DNA of 64,000 nt. Origin: Hoeflea_A sp965216535 (lineage in GTDB: Bacteria > Pseudomonadota > Alphaproteobacteria > Rhizobiales > Rhizobiaceae). The position numbers and the translations under genes were made by a program. The notes beneath the pieces are model-generated. The model saw only the letters and a program-made list of their open reading frames with translations. It ran no database searches and was not told the origin of the DNA. Numbering within the stretch: the stretch's first letter is position 1; every line of letters starts with the position of its first letter. Where the stretch lies: the NCBI GenBank assembly GCA_965216535.1, contig OZ244175.1:6200001-6264000 (forward strand), in the 5' to 3' direction. Of the stretch, positions 42,529 through 51,619 are shown piece by piece.

Positions 42529-43397
42529 GCGAGGCAATCGAACGGGCAGCGCGACTGAGCTGCTTCAAGGACCCGCAAGACATTCAGGAACTTGGCGGGG
42601 GGATCACCAACGTGAACCTGACCGTGCGCGATGGCGAGCGCCGATACGTTGTGCGCCTCGGGGACGATATACCCGAGCATGGCGTTTTGCGCTGGAACGA
42701 GTTGGCGATCAGTCGCGCGGCCGAGGCAGCCGGTGTCTCACCGGCCGTCGTTCACAGTGAACCCGGTGTGCTGGTGCTCGACTTCATCGAGGCGCAAACC
42801 TATGACGAAGCCGCCGTACGCGATCCGGCCAACCTGCCGCGCATTCTGGACCTGGTCGCCCGAACCCATCGAGAGATCGGTCTTCACTTGACCACACCCG
42901 TCCTTGCCTTTTGGCCATTCCAGGTCAACCGCACCTATGCCACCCGGCTGACGGCAGAGAATTCAAAGCATGCGTCGTTGCTGCCGGACCTGATGGCCGA
43001 GCAGGATCGGCTCGAGGCCGCAACGGGTCCCGTGGAGATCGTCATCGGCCACAACGATCTGCTGGCCGCCAACATCCTCGATGACGGCAGCCGGCTTTGG
43101 TTGATCGATTGGGAATATGGCGGCTTCAACACGCCGCTCTTCGACCTGGCTGGCCTGGCCGGCAATAACGGCCTTAGCGAAGCCCAGGAACGGGCCATGC
43201 TGGAGGCCTATTTCGACGCGCCACCGGATCACCGATGGCATCCCTACCAGGCCATGAAATGCGTGTCCCTGCTGCGTGAGACCCTTTGGTCGATGACGTC
43301 GGAAATCCACTCGGAGATCGACTTCGACTATGCCGCTTATACCGCCGAGAACCTTACCCGGTTCAAAGCCGCCCTCGACGACTTCCGCAATACGTGA
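42525..43397 (+). CDS. Choline-kinase/aminoglycoside-phosphotransferase-like kinase 2
   Basis: The ATG at 42525 overlaps the permease stop by 4 nt and gives 290 residues. The kinase motifs are the same as in kinase 1: IQELGGGITNVNLTV, catalytic IGHNDLLAANILDD (His-x-Asp-x4-Asn) and metal site LIDWEYGGFNTPLFDLAGLAG. Overall similarity to kinase 1 is moderate, so the two probably do not have the same substrate. It is coupled to transport (upstream) and to the second FAD/GcvT gene (8 nt downstream), so phosphorylation may trap the imported substrate. Confidence 0.88.
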   Translation: MSEAIERAARLSCFKDPQDIQELGGGITNVNLTVRDGERRYVVRLGDDIPEHGVLRWNELAISRAAEAAGVSPAVVHSEPGVLVLDFIEAQTYDEAAVRDPANLPRILDLVARTHREIGLHLTTPVLAFWPFQVNRTYATRLTAENSKHASLLPDLMAEQDRLEAATGPVEIVIGHNDLLAANILDDGSRLWLIDWEYGGFNTPLFDLAGLAGNNGLSEAQERAMLEAYFDAPPDHRWHPYQAMKCVSLLRETLWSMTSEIHSEIDFDYAAYTAENLTRFKAALDDFRNT

Positions 43398-43404
43398 GGC
43401 CCGA

Positions 43405-45837
43405 ATGACGCTCCCCTCCTCGTCCAAAATCATCATCATCGGCGGCGGAATCGTCGGGTGCTCGACCGCCTATCATCTGGCGAAGATGGGCCAGGAGGTG
43501 CTGCTGCTGGAAAAAGCACAACTGACATCCGGCTCGACCTGGCACGCGGCCGGCCTGGTGGGTCAGTTGCGCAGCAATGCCAACATTACCCAGCTTCTGG
43601 GCTATTCGATCGAGCTCTACGACACGCTGGAGGCCGAAACCGGCCTTGCCACAGGCTGGAAAATGAATGGCGGATTGCGGCTGGCGTGCAATGAAGAGCG
43701 CTGGACAGAGGTCCGACGGCAGGCGACAACTGCACACAGTTTCGGTCTGGACATGCAGTTGCTGAGCCCGCGGGAGGCGCAGGACCTGTGGCCCCTGATG
43801 GACATCGGCGACGTGGTCGGCGCTGCGTTCCTGCCCACCGACGGACAGGCCAGCCCTTCGGACATCACCCAGGCGCTCGCACGGGGCGCTCGCAAGGCCG
43901 GCGCGCAGCTCATCGAAAACACCGCCGTCACCGAGATCCTCACGGACAATGGACGCATCACCGGCGTGCGGACATCCGCCGGCGACGTGAGTTGTGAAAA
44001 GCTGGTTCTGTGCTGCGGGCAATGGACCCGCGACATTGCCGCCACCATCGGCGTCAACGTGCCGCTCGTCTCCGTCGAACATCAATACATGGTCACCGAA
44101 CCGTTCGGGGTGGCATCCAACCTGCCCACGCTGCGTGATCCGGATCGGCTGACCTATTACAAGGAAGAGGTCGGGGGCCTGATCATGGGCGGCTACGAGC
44201 CCAACGGCATCGCCTGGGCCAAAGACGGCATTCCGGAGCCGTTCGACTTCCAACTTCTGGAAAGCAATTTCGATCATTTCGAGCAACTGGTCGAACTGGC
44301 TTTGCCGCGCGTACCTGCGCTGGAAAGCGCCGGCATCAAACAGTTGATCAATGGGCCCGAGAGCTTCACGCCGGACGGGAACTTCATCCTCGGCGAGGCT
44401 CCCGAAATGCACAACGTGTTCATCGGAGCCGGCTTCAACGCCTTCGGCATCGCCTCCGGCGGCGGCGCCGGTATGGCCCTGGCCGAATGGGTGGCTAAGG
44501 GTGCCCCACCCTACGATCTGTGGCCGGTGGATATCCGCCGCTTCGGCCGCCCGCATCAGGACACCGATTGGGTGCGCACCCGCACCTTGGAAGCCTATGG
44601 CAAGCATTACACGATGGCCTGGCCGTCGGAGGAAAACGAGAGCGGGCGCCCCTGCCGCCGGTCACCGCTTTACGCCACGCTCAAGGACGCAGGCGCCGTG
44701 TTCGGCGAGAAGCTGGGCTGGGAGCGGCCGAACTGGTTCGCCGAAACAGGCGAAGAAGCGCGGGACATTTACACTTTCCAGCGGCCGAACTGGCACAAAC
44801 CGGTGGGCCGAGAACACCAGGCCGCGCGGGAGGCGGCGGTCCTGTTCGACCAGACGTCCTTCGCCAAATTCATCCTCAAGGGTCCCGATGCCGAGGCTGC
44901 GCTCGGCTGGATCGCCGCCAACCGAGTCGACCGGCCGGCGGGCAGCATCGTCTACACCCAGATGCTCAACGACCACGGTGGCATCGAATGCGACCTGACT
45001 TGCGTGCGCACCGCGCCCGACGAGTATTACATCGTCACCGGAACCGGCTTCGCCACCCATGATTTCGACTGGATCCGGCGCAACATTCCGTCCGGTCTCA
45101 ATGCCCAGCTCGTGGACGTTACTTCATCCAACACGGTGTTGTCCCTGTTCGGACCCAAGGCACGCGCGATCCTGTCGGCCTGCACCCGCAGCAATGTGGG
45201 CCATGATGCCTTTGCCTTCGGTCAGGCGCGTCGGATTGGCATTGCCGGCTGCCCGGTCCTTGCGATGCGCATCACCTATGTGGGCGAGTTGGGCTGGGAG
45301 CTGCATCTGCCGACCGAATACGCGCTCACGGTCTACGACGCCTTACACCAGGCCGGAACGGAACACGGCCTTCGAAATGCCGGCTATCGGGCGATCGAAA
45401 CACTCAGGCTCGAAAAGGGCTACCGTGCCTGGGGCTCGGATATCGGCCCGGATCACACGCCCGACGAGGCCGGCCTCGGCTGGGCGGTCAAGATGAAGTC
45501 GAACATCGACTTCAAGGGTCGCGGTGCCGTGCAGGCGCAGCGGTCCAACGGCGTGAAAAAGCTGCTGACCACGTTCACCGCGGCACCCGATGTCATCCTG
45601 TCCGGCCGGGAAACGATCTACCGGAACGGTGAACGGTGCGGCTGGCTGAGTTCCGGCGGCTACGGCCACACCATCGGCAGGAGCATCGGGATGGGCTATG
45701 TCCGCCATCCCGATGGCGTCACTCGCGATTACGTCCTTGCCGGCACCTACGAACTTGAGGTCGCGACGGAGCGCGTGCCGGCCGATGCAACGCTTGAGCC
45801 GCTCTACGATCCGACGATGGCGCGTATCAAGGCGTAA
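43405..45837 (+). CDS. FAD/GcvT dimethylglycine-dehydrogenase-like oxidoreductase 2
   Basis: The ATG at 43405 gives 810 residues. Domain order matches that of the gene at 34149: FAD motif IIIGGGIVGCSTAYHL, STWHAAGLVGQLRSN with the covalent-FAD His, and a GcvT folate domain from about residue 430 (YTQMLNDHGGIECDLTC, YVGELGWELHLPTEYA, ETLRLEKGYRAWGSD). The two enzymes agree at a bit under half of their residues, so they probably perform two successive or parallel demethylations. It ends the transporter/kinase operon. Confidence 0.92.
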   Translation: MTLPSSSKIIIIGGGIVGCSTAYHLAKMGQEVLLLEKAQLTSGSTWHAAGLVGQLRSNANITQLLGYSIELYDTLEAETGLATGWKMNGGLRLACNEERWTEVRRQATTAHSFGLDMQLLSPREAQDLWPLMDIGDVVGAAFLPTDGQASPSDITQALARGARKAGAQLIENTAVTEILTDNGRITGVRTSAGDVSCEKLVLCCGQWTRDIAATIGVNVPLVSVEHQYMVTEPFGVASNLPTLRDPDRLTYYKEEVGGLIMGGYEPNGIAWAKDGIPEPFDFQLLESNFDHFEQLVELALPRVPALESAGIKQLINGPESFTPDGNFILGEAPEMHNVFIGAGFNAFGIASGGGAGMALAEWVAKGAPPYDLWPVDIRRFGRPHQDTDWVRTRTLEAYGKHYTMAWPSEENESGRPCRRSPLYATLKDAGAVFGEKLGWERPNWFAETGEEARDIYTFQRPNWHKPVGREHQAAREAAVLFDQTSFAKFILKGPDAEAALGWIAANRVDRPAGSIVYTQMLNDHGGIECDLTCVRTAPDEYYIVTGTGFATHDFDWIRRNIPSGLNAQLVDVTSSNTVLSLFGPKARAILSACTRSNVGHDAFAFGQARRIGIAGCPVLAMRITYVGELGWELHLPTEYALTVYDALHQAGTEHGLRNAGYRAIETLRLEKGYRAWGSDIGPDHTPDEAGLGWAVKMKSNIDFKGRGAVQAQRSNGVKKLLTTFTAAPDVILSGRETIYRNGERCGWLSSGGYGHTIGRSIGMGYVRHPDGVTRDYVLAGTYELEVATERVPADATLEPLYDPTMARIKA

Positions 45838-45853
45838 AGGCCTGGCCAGCAGG

Positions 45854-46642
45854 TCAGAGTGATGCCGAGAAATCCACAATGGTTCGGGCGAAGGCATCTG
45901 GCTCCTCAAGATGCGGCGAATGTCCCGAGGCCTCGAATGTGTGGCGCCTGGCGACTGGCGCTTGGTCGGCAAGCCAGCGCGCGGTCGCGGCCGCATAAGC
46001 CCGGCTGGCGTTGCCATGGGCTGCGAGAAGCGGCACGGGCAATTGCTTGACCGCCTCGCGCGCGTCGGCCGCCAGCAGCGATTCCCACATGGAGACCATC
46101 GCAAGCGGATCGTTTGAAGCGATGCACTTCACCGCGTGATCGAAAGGAAAATCCGCGGGCCCTCGCCTTTCAGCGAACATGCCTTCCACGATTGCCGGAA
46201 TGCAGGCCGCCCAGTGATTGCGGAATCGGGCTGTCGTCGAAAGACAGGCGTCTCGATCGCGATCGCGTAGCCCAAGCGTCCAGTCGGCGTCGTTGACGAG
46301 TTTGGGGCTCATGTCGACCGAAACCATGCCAACGATACGCCCGGCATGTCCGTTGGCCAGGTGATGCCAGCCGACGGCGGCCCCCAATGACCAGCCGACC
46401 AGTATGACATCGCGCAGATCCTCTGCTTCGAGCAGGCTCGCCAGTGCCTCGGCGGACATGGCGACCGTCGGCGCGCCGTTCCCATTTCTGCCGTGACCGG
46501 GCAGGTCCGGCGCGATGCAGCGAAAGTCTCCGGCCAATCGCTCGAACTGGTTGGCAAACACCGAAGCGTCCATGGTCCAGCCATGCAGGAAGATGATGGG
46601 CTGACCCGCCCCGGCCTCTCGAAAGGGCGGAACCGGGCTCAT
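45854..46642 (-). CDS. Alpha/beta hydrolase ending the second LIV operon
   Basis: A 262-residue alpha/beta hydrolase with HGWTMDASVFANQF (oxyanion hole), nucleophile elbow VGWSLGAAVGWHH, a late acid in HGNAS/ARRHTFEASGHSPHLEEP with the catalytic His. No signal peptide, so cytoplasmic. Its start lies directly next to the livM-like stop, so it belongs to the LIV operon, not to the FAD/GcvT block it converges with. It may hydrolyse an ester or lactone taken up by the transporter before CoA activation by the ligase of the TetR operon. Confidence 0.87.
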   Translation of the reverse strand: MSPVPPFREAGAGQPIIFLHGWTMDASVFANQFERLAGDFRCIAPDLPGHGRNGNGAPTVAMSAEALASLLEAEDLRDVILVGWSLGAAVGWHHLANGHAGRIVGMVSVDMSPKLVNDADWTLGLRDRDRDACLSTTARFRNHWAACIPAIVEGMFAERRGPADFPFDHAVKCIASNDPLAMVSMWESLLAADAREAVKQLPVPLLAAHGNASRAYAAATARWLADQAPVARRHTFEASGHSPHLEEPDAFARTIVDFSASL

Positions 46643-47701
46643 TTACGACGCGCCGCGCAGGCGTCCGACAATGCCGGAGGGGAAGAAATAGACGCTGAGC
46701 ACGAAAAGCACGCCGAGCCACAGCAGCCACCGGTCCGGATTGAGCAGATCCGGTAACAGCGGCAGAGCGCTGGTGGCCTCTGCTGCAATGCCCATCAAAT
46801 TCTGCAGATAATTCTGGGCGATCACGAACAGGACGGCGCCGATAACCGCCCCGTACATGGTGCCCATACCTCCTATGACGACCATCAGCAGGATGTCGAT
46901 CATGATCTCGAAACTCAGCGTTGTGTCCGGGCCAACATAGCGCAGCCAGATGGCAAAGAGGGACCCGGAGACTGCGGCAACGGCTGCCGAGATGCAAGTC
47001 GCGGCGGTCCGGTAGACGACCACACGGTAGCCGATCGACTCGGCGCGGAAGTCGTTTTCGCGGATCGCCTGCAGCACACGGCCGAAAGGCGAGTTGACGA
47101 TGCGCAGAAGCATCAGGAATAGGATCAGAGAGCCGAAGAAGATCAGGTAGTAATTGAGCAGCTTGCCGTTCAGGCGCACGCCGAACAGCTTGCCGTCAGC
47201 CAGTTTGAACGCCGGTGTCAGTTCCCGCGGGATCTTGTAGTTGAGTCCGTCTTCGCCGCCGGTGAGACCGGAAAGCTGACTGACCAGCACCGCGACGGCA
47301 GAGGCTACGGCGAGTGTGATCATGGCGAAAAAGATCGCCCTCACCCGCAGACTGAACAGGCCGATGATCAGCGCCAGGATGGCGGCGACGACGGCGCCGG
47401 CCAGGGTGCCGACGATCAGTGCGTCGAAGCCGCGACCCATATGGGTCGAGGCCAGCGCCACGCCATAGGCGCCGATGCCGAAGAACATGGTATGGGCGAA
47501 GCTGACAATGCCTCCATAGCCGAGCATCAGGTCGTAGCTGGCGACCAGCGCCACGAAGATGCATATGCGGGCCGCTGTCTCCATCGAGCGGGTGCCCGGA
47601 AACAGAAAGGGCGCGAAGGCCAGTCCGATCAGGATGACCAACAACACGATCGAAAGGGCACGGCTGCGAGGTTTGTCGCCTGAGAGCAGATTCACCAGCA
47701 T
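46643..47701 (-). CDS. LivM-like ABC transporter permease (second LIV system)
   Basis: The 352-residue LivM-type permease has GYGGIVSFAHTMFFGIGAYG (about 64-83), LLRIVNSPFGRVLQAIRENDFRAESIGY (coupling loop) and GGMGTMYGAVIGA. It is a bit longer than the first LivM-like protein, with a periplasmic insert around GGEDGLNYKIPRELTPAFKLADGK. It sits 1 nt after the LivH-like gene. With that protein it forms the membrane channel of this importer. Confidence 0.92.
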   Translation of the reverse strand: MLVNLLSGDKPRSRALSIVLLVILIGLAFAPFLFPGTRSMETAARICIFVALVASYDLMLGYGGIVSFAHTMFFGIGAYGVALASTHMGRGFDALIVGTLAGAVVAAILALIIGLFSLRVRAIFFAMITLAVASAVAVLVSQLSGLTGGEDGLNYKIPRELTPAFKLADGKLFGVRLNGKLLNYYLIFFGSLILFLMLLRIVNSPFGRVLQAIRENDFRAESIGYRVVVYRTAATCISAAVAAVSGSLFAIWLRYVGPDTTLSFEIMIDILLMVVIGGMGTMYGAVIGAVLFVIAQNYLQNLMGIAAEATSALPLLPDLLNPDRWLLWLGVLFVLSVYFFPSGIVGRLRGAS

Positions 47702-47702
47702 G

Positions 47703-48734
47703 TCACTTGGCCTTCACGACGGGCATCATGCCCTGCGGGCGCCACATCAGGATCGCCACCATCAGTCCGATGTTGGAGACCAGCGCCAGTTTGGGTTCCA
47801 GAAAGGCGATGTAGTTCTGCATCAGCCCGACCAGAAGCGCACCGATGAAGCAGCCTTCGACCGAACCAAGGCCGCCGATAATGACGACGATGAAGACCAG
47901 GATCATGATCTGCTGCCCCATATGGGCGGTGACGACTTCCTGATAGAGCCCCCACATGACGCCGCCGAGACCGGCGAGCGCCGAACCGGCGATGAAAACG
48001 CCGATGAAGACAAGGCGCAAACGGTAGCCCAGCGCCTCGACCATTTCGCCGTTCTCGACACCGGCGCGCACGATCAGCCCGATCTTGGTGTTCTTCAGCA
48101 CCCAGCGCATGGCGACGACCAGCACCAGGCCGACAACGACGGCAAGCAGCCGGTACTTCTCGATGGCTGCTCCGGCAAAGGTGAAGGCACCCTTCAGGGT
48201 TTCAGGACGGGTCAGGAAGATCTCGTCCGGACCCCAGACCACGTGAATAAGCTGCTCGACTATGATCAGGCCGCCCATGGTCACCAGGATCTGCTTCAGA
48301 TGGGCGCCGTAAACGGGTTTGACGATGACCCGCTCGAAAGCCCAGCCCATGACGGCTGTCGCGGCCATCGCACCGAAGACGGCGACCAGCACCGCAGTCA
48401 GGTTGAGCAGGACCGACGGCTCTTCGGCCATCGAGCCAAGAGAAAACAGGATCGTGACGCCGACAAAGGCGCCGACCGAAATGAAAGCGCCGTGACCAAA
48501 ATTGATGACGTCCATCAGGCCGAAGACAAGCGTCAGGCCGGACGCCATGATGAAGATCATCATGCCCATGGCCAGACCGGACACTGTCAGCGTCAGCCAG
48601 GAGGACGGGTTGGCGATCGACAGGAAGCCGAGGACGATGAGCACAGGCACCAGCAGAAGCGGTGCATGCGGCGCCAGTCTCTCGATGAACGAGGTCTCCT
48701 GGATCGTCGGGGCGTGTTCGGGTGCGACGCTCAT
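47703..48734 (-). CDS. LivH-like ABC transporter permease (second LIV system)
   Basis: The 343-residue permease has an N-terminal extension of about 50 residues and then the LivH hallmark GLTLVFGLMDVINFGHGAFISVGAF, followed by AGLGGVMWGLYQ and GGLGSVEGCFIGALLVGLMQNY. Length is above the usual 290 because of the extension (EHAPTIQETSFIERLAPHAP), as seen in several proteobacterial aromatic-compound LIV systems. It overlaps the LivF-like gene by 4 nt. Confidence 0.92.
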   Translation of the reverse strand: MSVAPEHAPTIQETSFIERLAPHAPLLLVPVLIVLGFLSIANPSSWLTLTVSGLAMGMMIFIMASGLTLVFGLMDVINFGHGAFISVGAFVGVTILFSLGSMAEEPSVLLNLTAVLVAVFGAMAATAVMGWAFERVIVKPVYGAHLKQILVTMGGLIIVEQLIHVVWGPDEIFLTRPETLKGAFTFAGAAIEKYRLLAVVVGLVLVVAMRWVLKNTKIGLIVRAGVENGEMVEALGYRLRLVFIGVFIAGSALAGLGGVMWGLYQEVVTAHMGQQIMILVFIVVIIGGLGSVEGCFIGALLVGLMQNYIAFLEPKLALVSNIGLMVAILMWRPQGMMPVVKAK

Positions 48735-49453
48735 GCTGCCTCCATGCTCAGGCCCATCAGCCGTTCCTGCAGGTCCGCGTTTCCGGCCAGTTCGGCCATG
48801 GCCCCGGACCAGACGATGCGGCCATCATCCATGACGGCGCAGCTGTCGCCGAGCGCCTTGGCAACGGCGAAGTTCTGTTCAACCAGAAGGATCGATGATC
48901 CTTGCGCCTTGAGATCGCGCAGCGCACCGACCAGCGTGCCGATAATTGCCGGCGCCAGTCCCTTGGTCGGTTCATCGATCAGATAAAGCCGACGTTCCTC
49001 GGCCATGGCGCGGGCGATCGACAGCATCTGCTTCTGGCCACCCGACAGGTTGCCGGCAGCGTTGTTCCAGAATGTCTTGAGCGGTGGAAATGTCTTGAAC
49101 AGCCAGGCCAGGCGCTCGTCCGAAATCGGACCGCTCGCGGCGGCGAGCGCCATGTTTTCCTCAACCGTCAGGTCGGAAAAGATGCCCATGTCCTCGGGCA
49201 CGAAACCGATCCCCTGGCGGGCGATGGCCGGTGTCGGCATGGCCGTGATGTCGGTGCCGCCAAAGGTGATCGATCCCTGATGAGCCCGCCACAGGCCCAT
49301 GATCGTGCGCAACGTGGTCGTTTTGCCAACGCCATTGCGGCCGAGCAGCATGGTGACGCCGCCCTCCGGTACCTGGAGATCCACGCCCTGCAGGATGTGA
49401 TACTGGGCGATGTTGGCGTGAACGCCGGCCAGCGTCAGGATCGGATCAGACAT
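48731..49453 (-). CDS. LivF-like ABC transporter ATPase (second LIV system)
   Basis: The ATG at 49453 has an AAGGAG site 7 nt upstream (240 residues); a TTG two codons earlier is less likely. Walker A LLGRNGVGKTTT, signature LSGGQKQMLSIARAMA and Walker B LIDEPTKGLAPAI are canonical, and the length is normal, without the tail seen in the first system. The gene overlaps the end of the LivG-like gene by 8 nt, indicating coupled translation. Confidence 0.92.
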   Translation of the reverse strand: MSDPILTLAGVHANIAQYHILQGVDLQVPEGGVTMLLGRNGVGKTTTLRTIMGLWRAHQGSITFGGTDITAMPTPAIARQGIGFVPEDMGIFSDLTVEENMALAAASGPISDERLAWLFKTFPPLKTFWNNAAGNLSGGQKQMLSIARAMAEERRLYLIDEPTKGLAPAIIGTLVGALRDLKAQGSSILLVEQNFAVAKALGDSCAVMDDGRIVWSGAMAELAGNADLQERLMGLSMEAA

Positions 49454-50210
49454 CGGCAAGCTCCTTGCCCATATAGGCTTCCTGTACGACGTCCGAGGCC
49501 ATCACCTCAGCCGGCGGCCCATCGGCGGCAAGCGCACCGTTGTGCAGCACGATTATGCGGTCGGCGAGCGTGCGGATGACGTCCATCTTGTGCTCGACCA
49601 GAAGGATGGTGCGCTTCTTGTCCTGCTTCAGTTCGGCAATCAGGTCGAGAACCACCGGCGCCTCGTCGACCGACATGCCGGCGGTCGGTTCGTCGAACAT
49701 GTAAACGGTCGGATCGAGAGCAATAAGAAGCGCCACTTCCAGCTTACGCTGGTCGCCATGGGACAGCGCGGTGACGGTCTGCTCCGTCATGGCGGAGAGC
49801 CGAACCCTTTCGAGAACGGAAGCGGCCGCGTCGGTGAGTTCGCGATGGCCGGTCGCCATGGACCAGAGATTGAGCCCCAGCCCGCGCCTGGCCTGAACCA
49901 CCAGCCGGACATTTTCCAGAACCGTCAGGTTGGGAAACAGGTTGGTGAGCTGGAACGCCCGGCCGATGCCGCGGTCGGTTCGGTCCGAGACCGACAGCCG
50001 CGTGATATCATGGCCGTTCAGCTTCACCGAGCCTTCGGTCGCCGGGATCTGACCCGAGATCAGATTGAAATAGGTGGTCTTGCCGGCCCCGTTCGGCCCG
50101 ACGATCGCCGTTGTCTCGCCTTTGGCGAAGGCGCAACTGACGTGATCGACAGCCACGTGGCCGCCGAAGCGAACCGTCAGGTCGCTGGTCTCAAGCACGG
50201 TATCGGTCAT
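49446..50210 (-). CDS. LivG-like ABC transporter ATPase (second LIV system)
   Basis: The 254-residue ATPase has Walker A IVGPNGAGKTTYFNLISG, LivG-specific IGRAFQLTNLFPNLTVLENV, signature LSHGDQRKLEVALLIA and Walker B MFDEPTAGM. Unlike the LivG-like protein of the first system, the signature glycine is retained. It is encoded 56 nt downstream of the binding-protein gene, after a GC-rich hairpin. Confidence 0.92.
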   Translation of the reverse strand: MTDTVLETSDLTVRFGGHVAVDHVSCAFAKGETTAIVGPNGAGKTTYFNLISGQIPATEGSVKLNGHDITRLSVSDRTDRGIGRAFQLTNLFPNLTVLENVRLVVQARRGLGLNLWSMATGHRELTDAAASVLERVRLSAMTEQTVTALSHGDQRKLEVALLIALDPTVYMFDEPTAGMSVDEAPVVLDLIAELKQDKKRTILLVEHKMDVIRTLADRIIVLHNGALAADGPPAEVMASDVVQEAYMGKELADV

Positions 50211-50238
50211 GGAATTGCTCCCCCGGGCGGGGATGTTG

Positions 50239-50258
50239 GGGGCGGCCTGGGCCGCCCC
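50239..50258 (-). promoter_or_regulatory. Strong hairpin between binding-protein and LivG-like genes
   Basis: On the minus strand GGGGCGGC and GCCGCCCC enclose a CCAG loop (8-bp all-GC stem) 8 nt after the binding-protein stop. No T-run follows. This is the third example in the window of such a hairpin directly behind a binding-protein gene. Confidence 0.7.
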
Positions 50259-50266
50259 TCAAGCCG

Positions 50267-51439
50267 TCAGTTGCGGACAGGAACCGGCATGTCGTCGATG
50301 CCCAGCTCGCGCACCAGTTCCGGAATGCCCCATTCGATTTCCGGATCGACCTTGATCTTGAAGTGATACATGGATTGCATCGCCTGATGGTCGTCGGGCC
50401 GGAACATCATCTTGCCCTTCGGCGTCTCCCACTCCATGCCCTTCATGGCGGCAATCAGGTCTTCGGTATCAGTCGAACCGGCTTTCTTGATGGCTTCGAC
50501 GATGGCAATGCCAGCCGCCATGCCGCCAGCTGTAAAGAAGTCTGGCGGTGAGCCGTAACGGTCCTGGTGCTCCTTGACGAGCCAGTCGTTCACCGGGTTC
50601 TTGGGAATGTCGTAGTAATAGTAGGTGGCGCCTTCCATGCCCGGCAGTTCCTTGTAGGCCTTGAGCGCCGCCAGGATGTTGCCGCCGGTGGCGATCTCGA
50701 TGCCATAGCGCGACGGATCCATGGCATTGATCTTGCCCATCGGATTGCCGCCGCCAGCCCAGATGATGAACAGCTTCTTGTCGCCCTCGAGATCCTTCAT
50801 GGCGTTGAAGATGCGCTCCGCCGCCGCCGTGAAATCGGTGGTGTCGGTGGGCACATATTCTTCATGGGCAATCGATGCGCCTGTGTCGCCCAGTGCTTCC
50901 TTGAAGGCGGAGACGCCATCGCGGCCAAACGCATAATCCTGAGCGAGCGTCGCGATGTGGACGTTGTCGCCGCCGAGTGCGACGGCGTTGGCAATGGCAT
51001 CCTGGCTCGAGTTGCGGCTGGTGCGGAAGACGTACCGGTTCCAGTTCTTGCCGGTGATGGAGTCTGCCACCGCCGGCTCGACGATCAGAACCTTCTCGTA
51101 CTCCTCGGCCACCGGCAGCATGGCGAGCGCCACACCGGAGCTGACCGGCCCGACGGCCAGATCGACCTCGTCGTCACCATAGGCCTCGGCGAGCAGCGCC
51201 TTGCCGATGTCCGGCTTCAACTGGGTGTCCTTTTCGATGACGACAACCTTTTCACCGCCAATCTCATTCGTGCCGCCGGTGGCGTATTCGATGCCCATCA
51301 TCAACCCGACATGGGACTGCTTGGCATAGGCCTCGAACGGTCCCGTCTTTCCGTAGACATGGGCAATCTTGATGTCGGCCAAAGCGGCGGTGCTCATCAG
51401 CAGTGATGCGGCCAGTCCTGCAACCAGTGTGCGTTTCAC
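50267..51439 (-). CDS. LIV-type ABC transporter substrate-binding protein (second LIV system)
   Basis: Starts with GTG at 51439, 5 nt after a GGGAGG site, followed by a clear signal peptide (KRTLVAGLAASLLMSTAALA). The 390-residue type-I periplasmic binding protein shows KIAHVYGKTGPFEAYAKQ, GPVSSGVALAML and VFRTSRNSSQDAIANAVALGG. The ligand loop differs from LivJ (EYATGGTNEIGG), and homologues with this pattern bind aromatic or carboxylic compounds rather than leucine; the exact ligand is not deducible. Its promoter contains the second TetR operator copy. Confidence 0.92.
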   Translation of the reverse strand: MKRTLVAGLAASLLMSTAALADIKIAHVYGKTGPFEAYAKQSHVGLMMGIEYATGGTNEIGGEKVVVIEKDTQLKPDIGKALLAEAYGDDEVDLAVGPVSSGVALAMLPVAEEYEKVLIVEPAVADSITGKNWNRYVFRTSRNSSQDAIANAVALGGDNVHIATLAQDYAFGRDGVSAFKEALGDTGASIAHEEYVPTDTTDFTAAAERIFNAMKDLEGDKKLFIIWAGGGNPMGKINAMDPSRYGIEIATGGNILAALKAYKELPGMEGATYYYYDIPKNPVNDWLVKEHQDRYGSPPDFFTAGGMAAGIAIVEAIKKAGSTDTEDLIAAMKGMEWETPKGKMMFRPDDHQAMQSMYHFKIKVDPEIEWGIPELVRELGIDDMPVPVRN

Positions 51440-51477
51440 GTCATCCTCCCTGTTCGCCCCAAACGGGCTTCAATATG

Positions 51478-51525
51478 AAACATGAATCAAGTGTCATGTT
51501 TAGTGGAAGAACCAGCAGCAGTCAA
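51478..51525 (-). promoter_or_regulatory. Promoter and TetR operator (copy 2) of the second LIV operon
   Basis: On the minus strand TTGACT (51520-51525) and TAAACA (51497-51502) are spaced by 17 nt. The palindromic block 51478-51500 (AACATGA and TCATGTT arms, 8-bp spacer) overlaps the -10 and the presumed start. It shares 19 or more of 23 positions with 26375-26397, which indicates repression by the TetR protein encoded there. Confidence 0.65.
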
Positions 51526-51619
51526 CCGCCAAACGGGAGGCGAGCAGACAAAGCGTTTTGCTGGATTGAGAATGGACGTAAGCGGCCCGGTATGGGCCTG
51601 CGAAGTAGGAAAACCGTTG

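Noticed and set aside
34149..45837. Recent duplication as an explanation for the two FAD/GcvT genes
   Set aside because: They agree at somewhat under half of residues and are separated by six genes, so the duplication, if any, is ancient.
45854..46642. Assigning the alpha/beta hydrolase to the FAD/GcvT block
   Set aside because: It is on the opposite strand, and its start codon directly abuts the stop of the LivM-like gene, so it belongs to the LIV operon.
47559..48986. A 475-codon plus-strand open frame across the LivH-like and LivF-like genes
   Set aside because: It spans two well-supported minus-strand genes and is rich in His/Gln/Asp as expected for an antisense frame.
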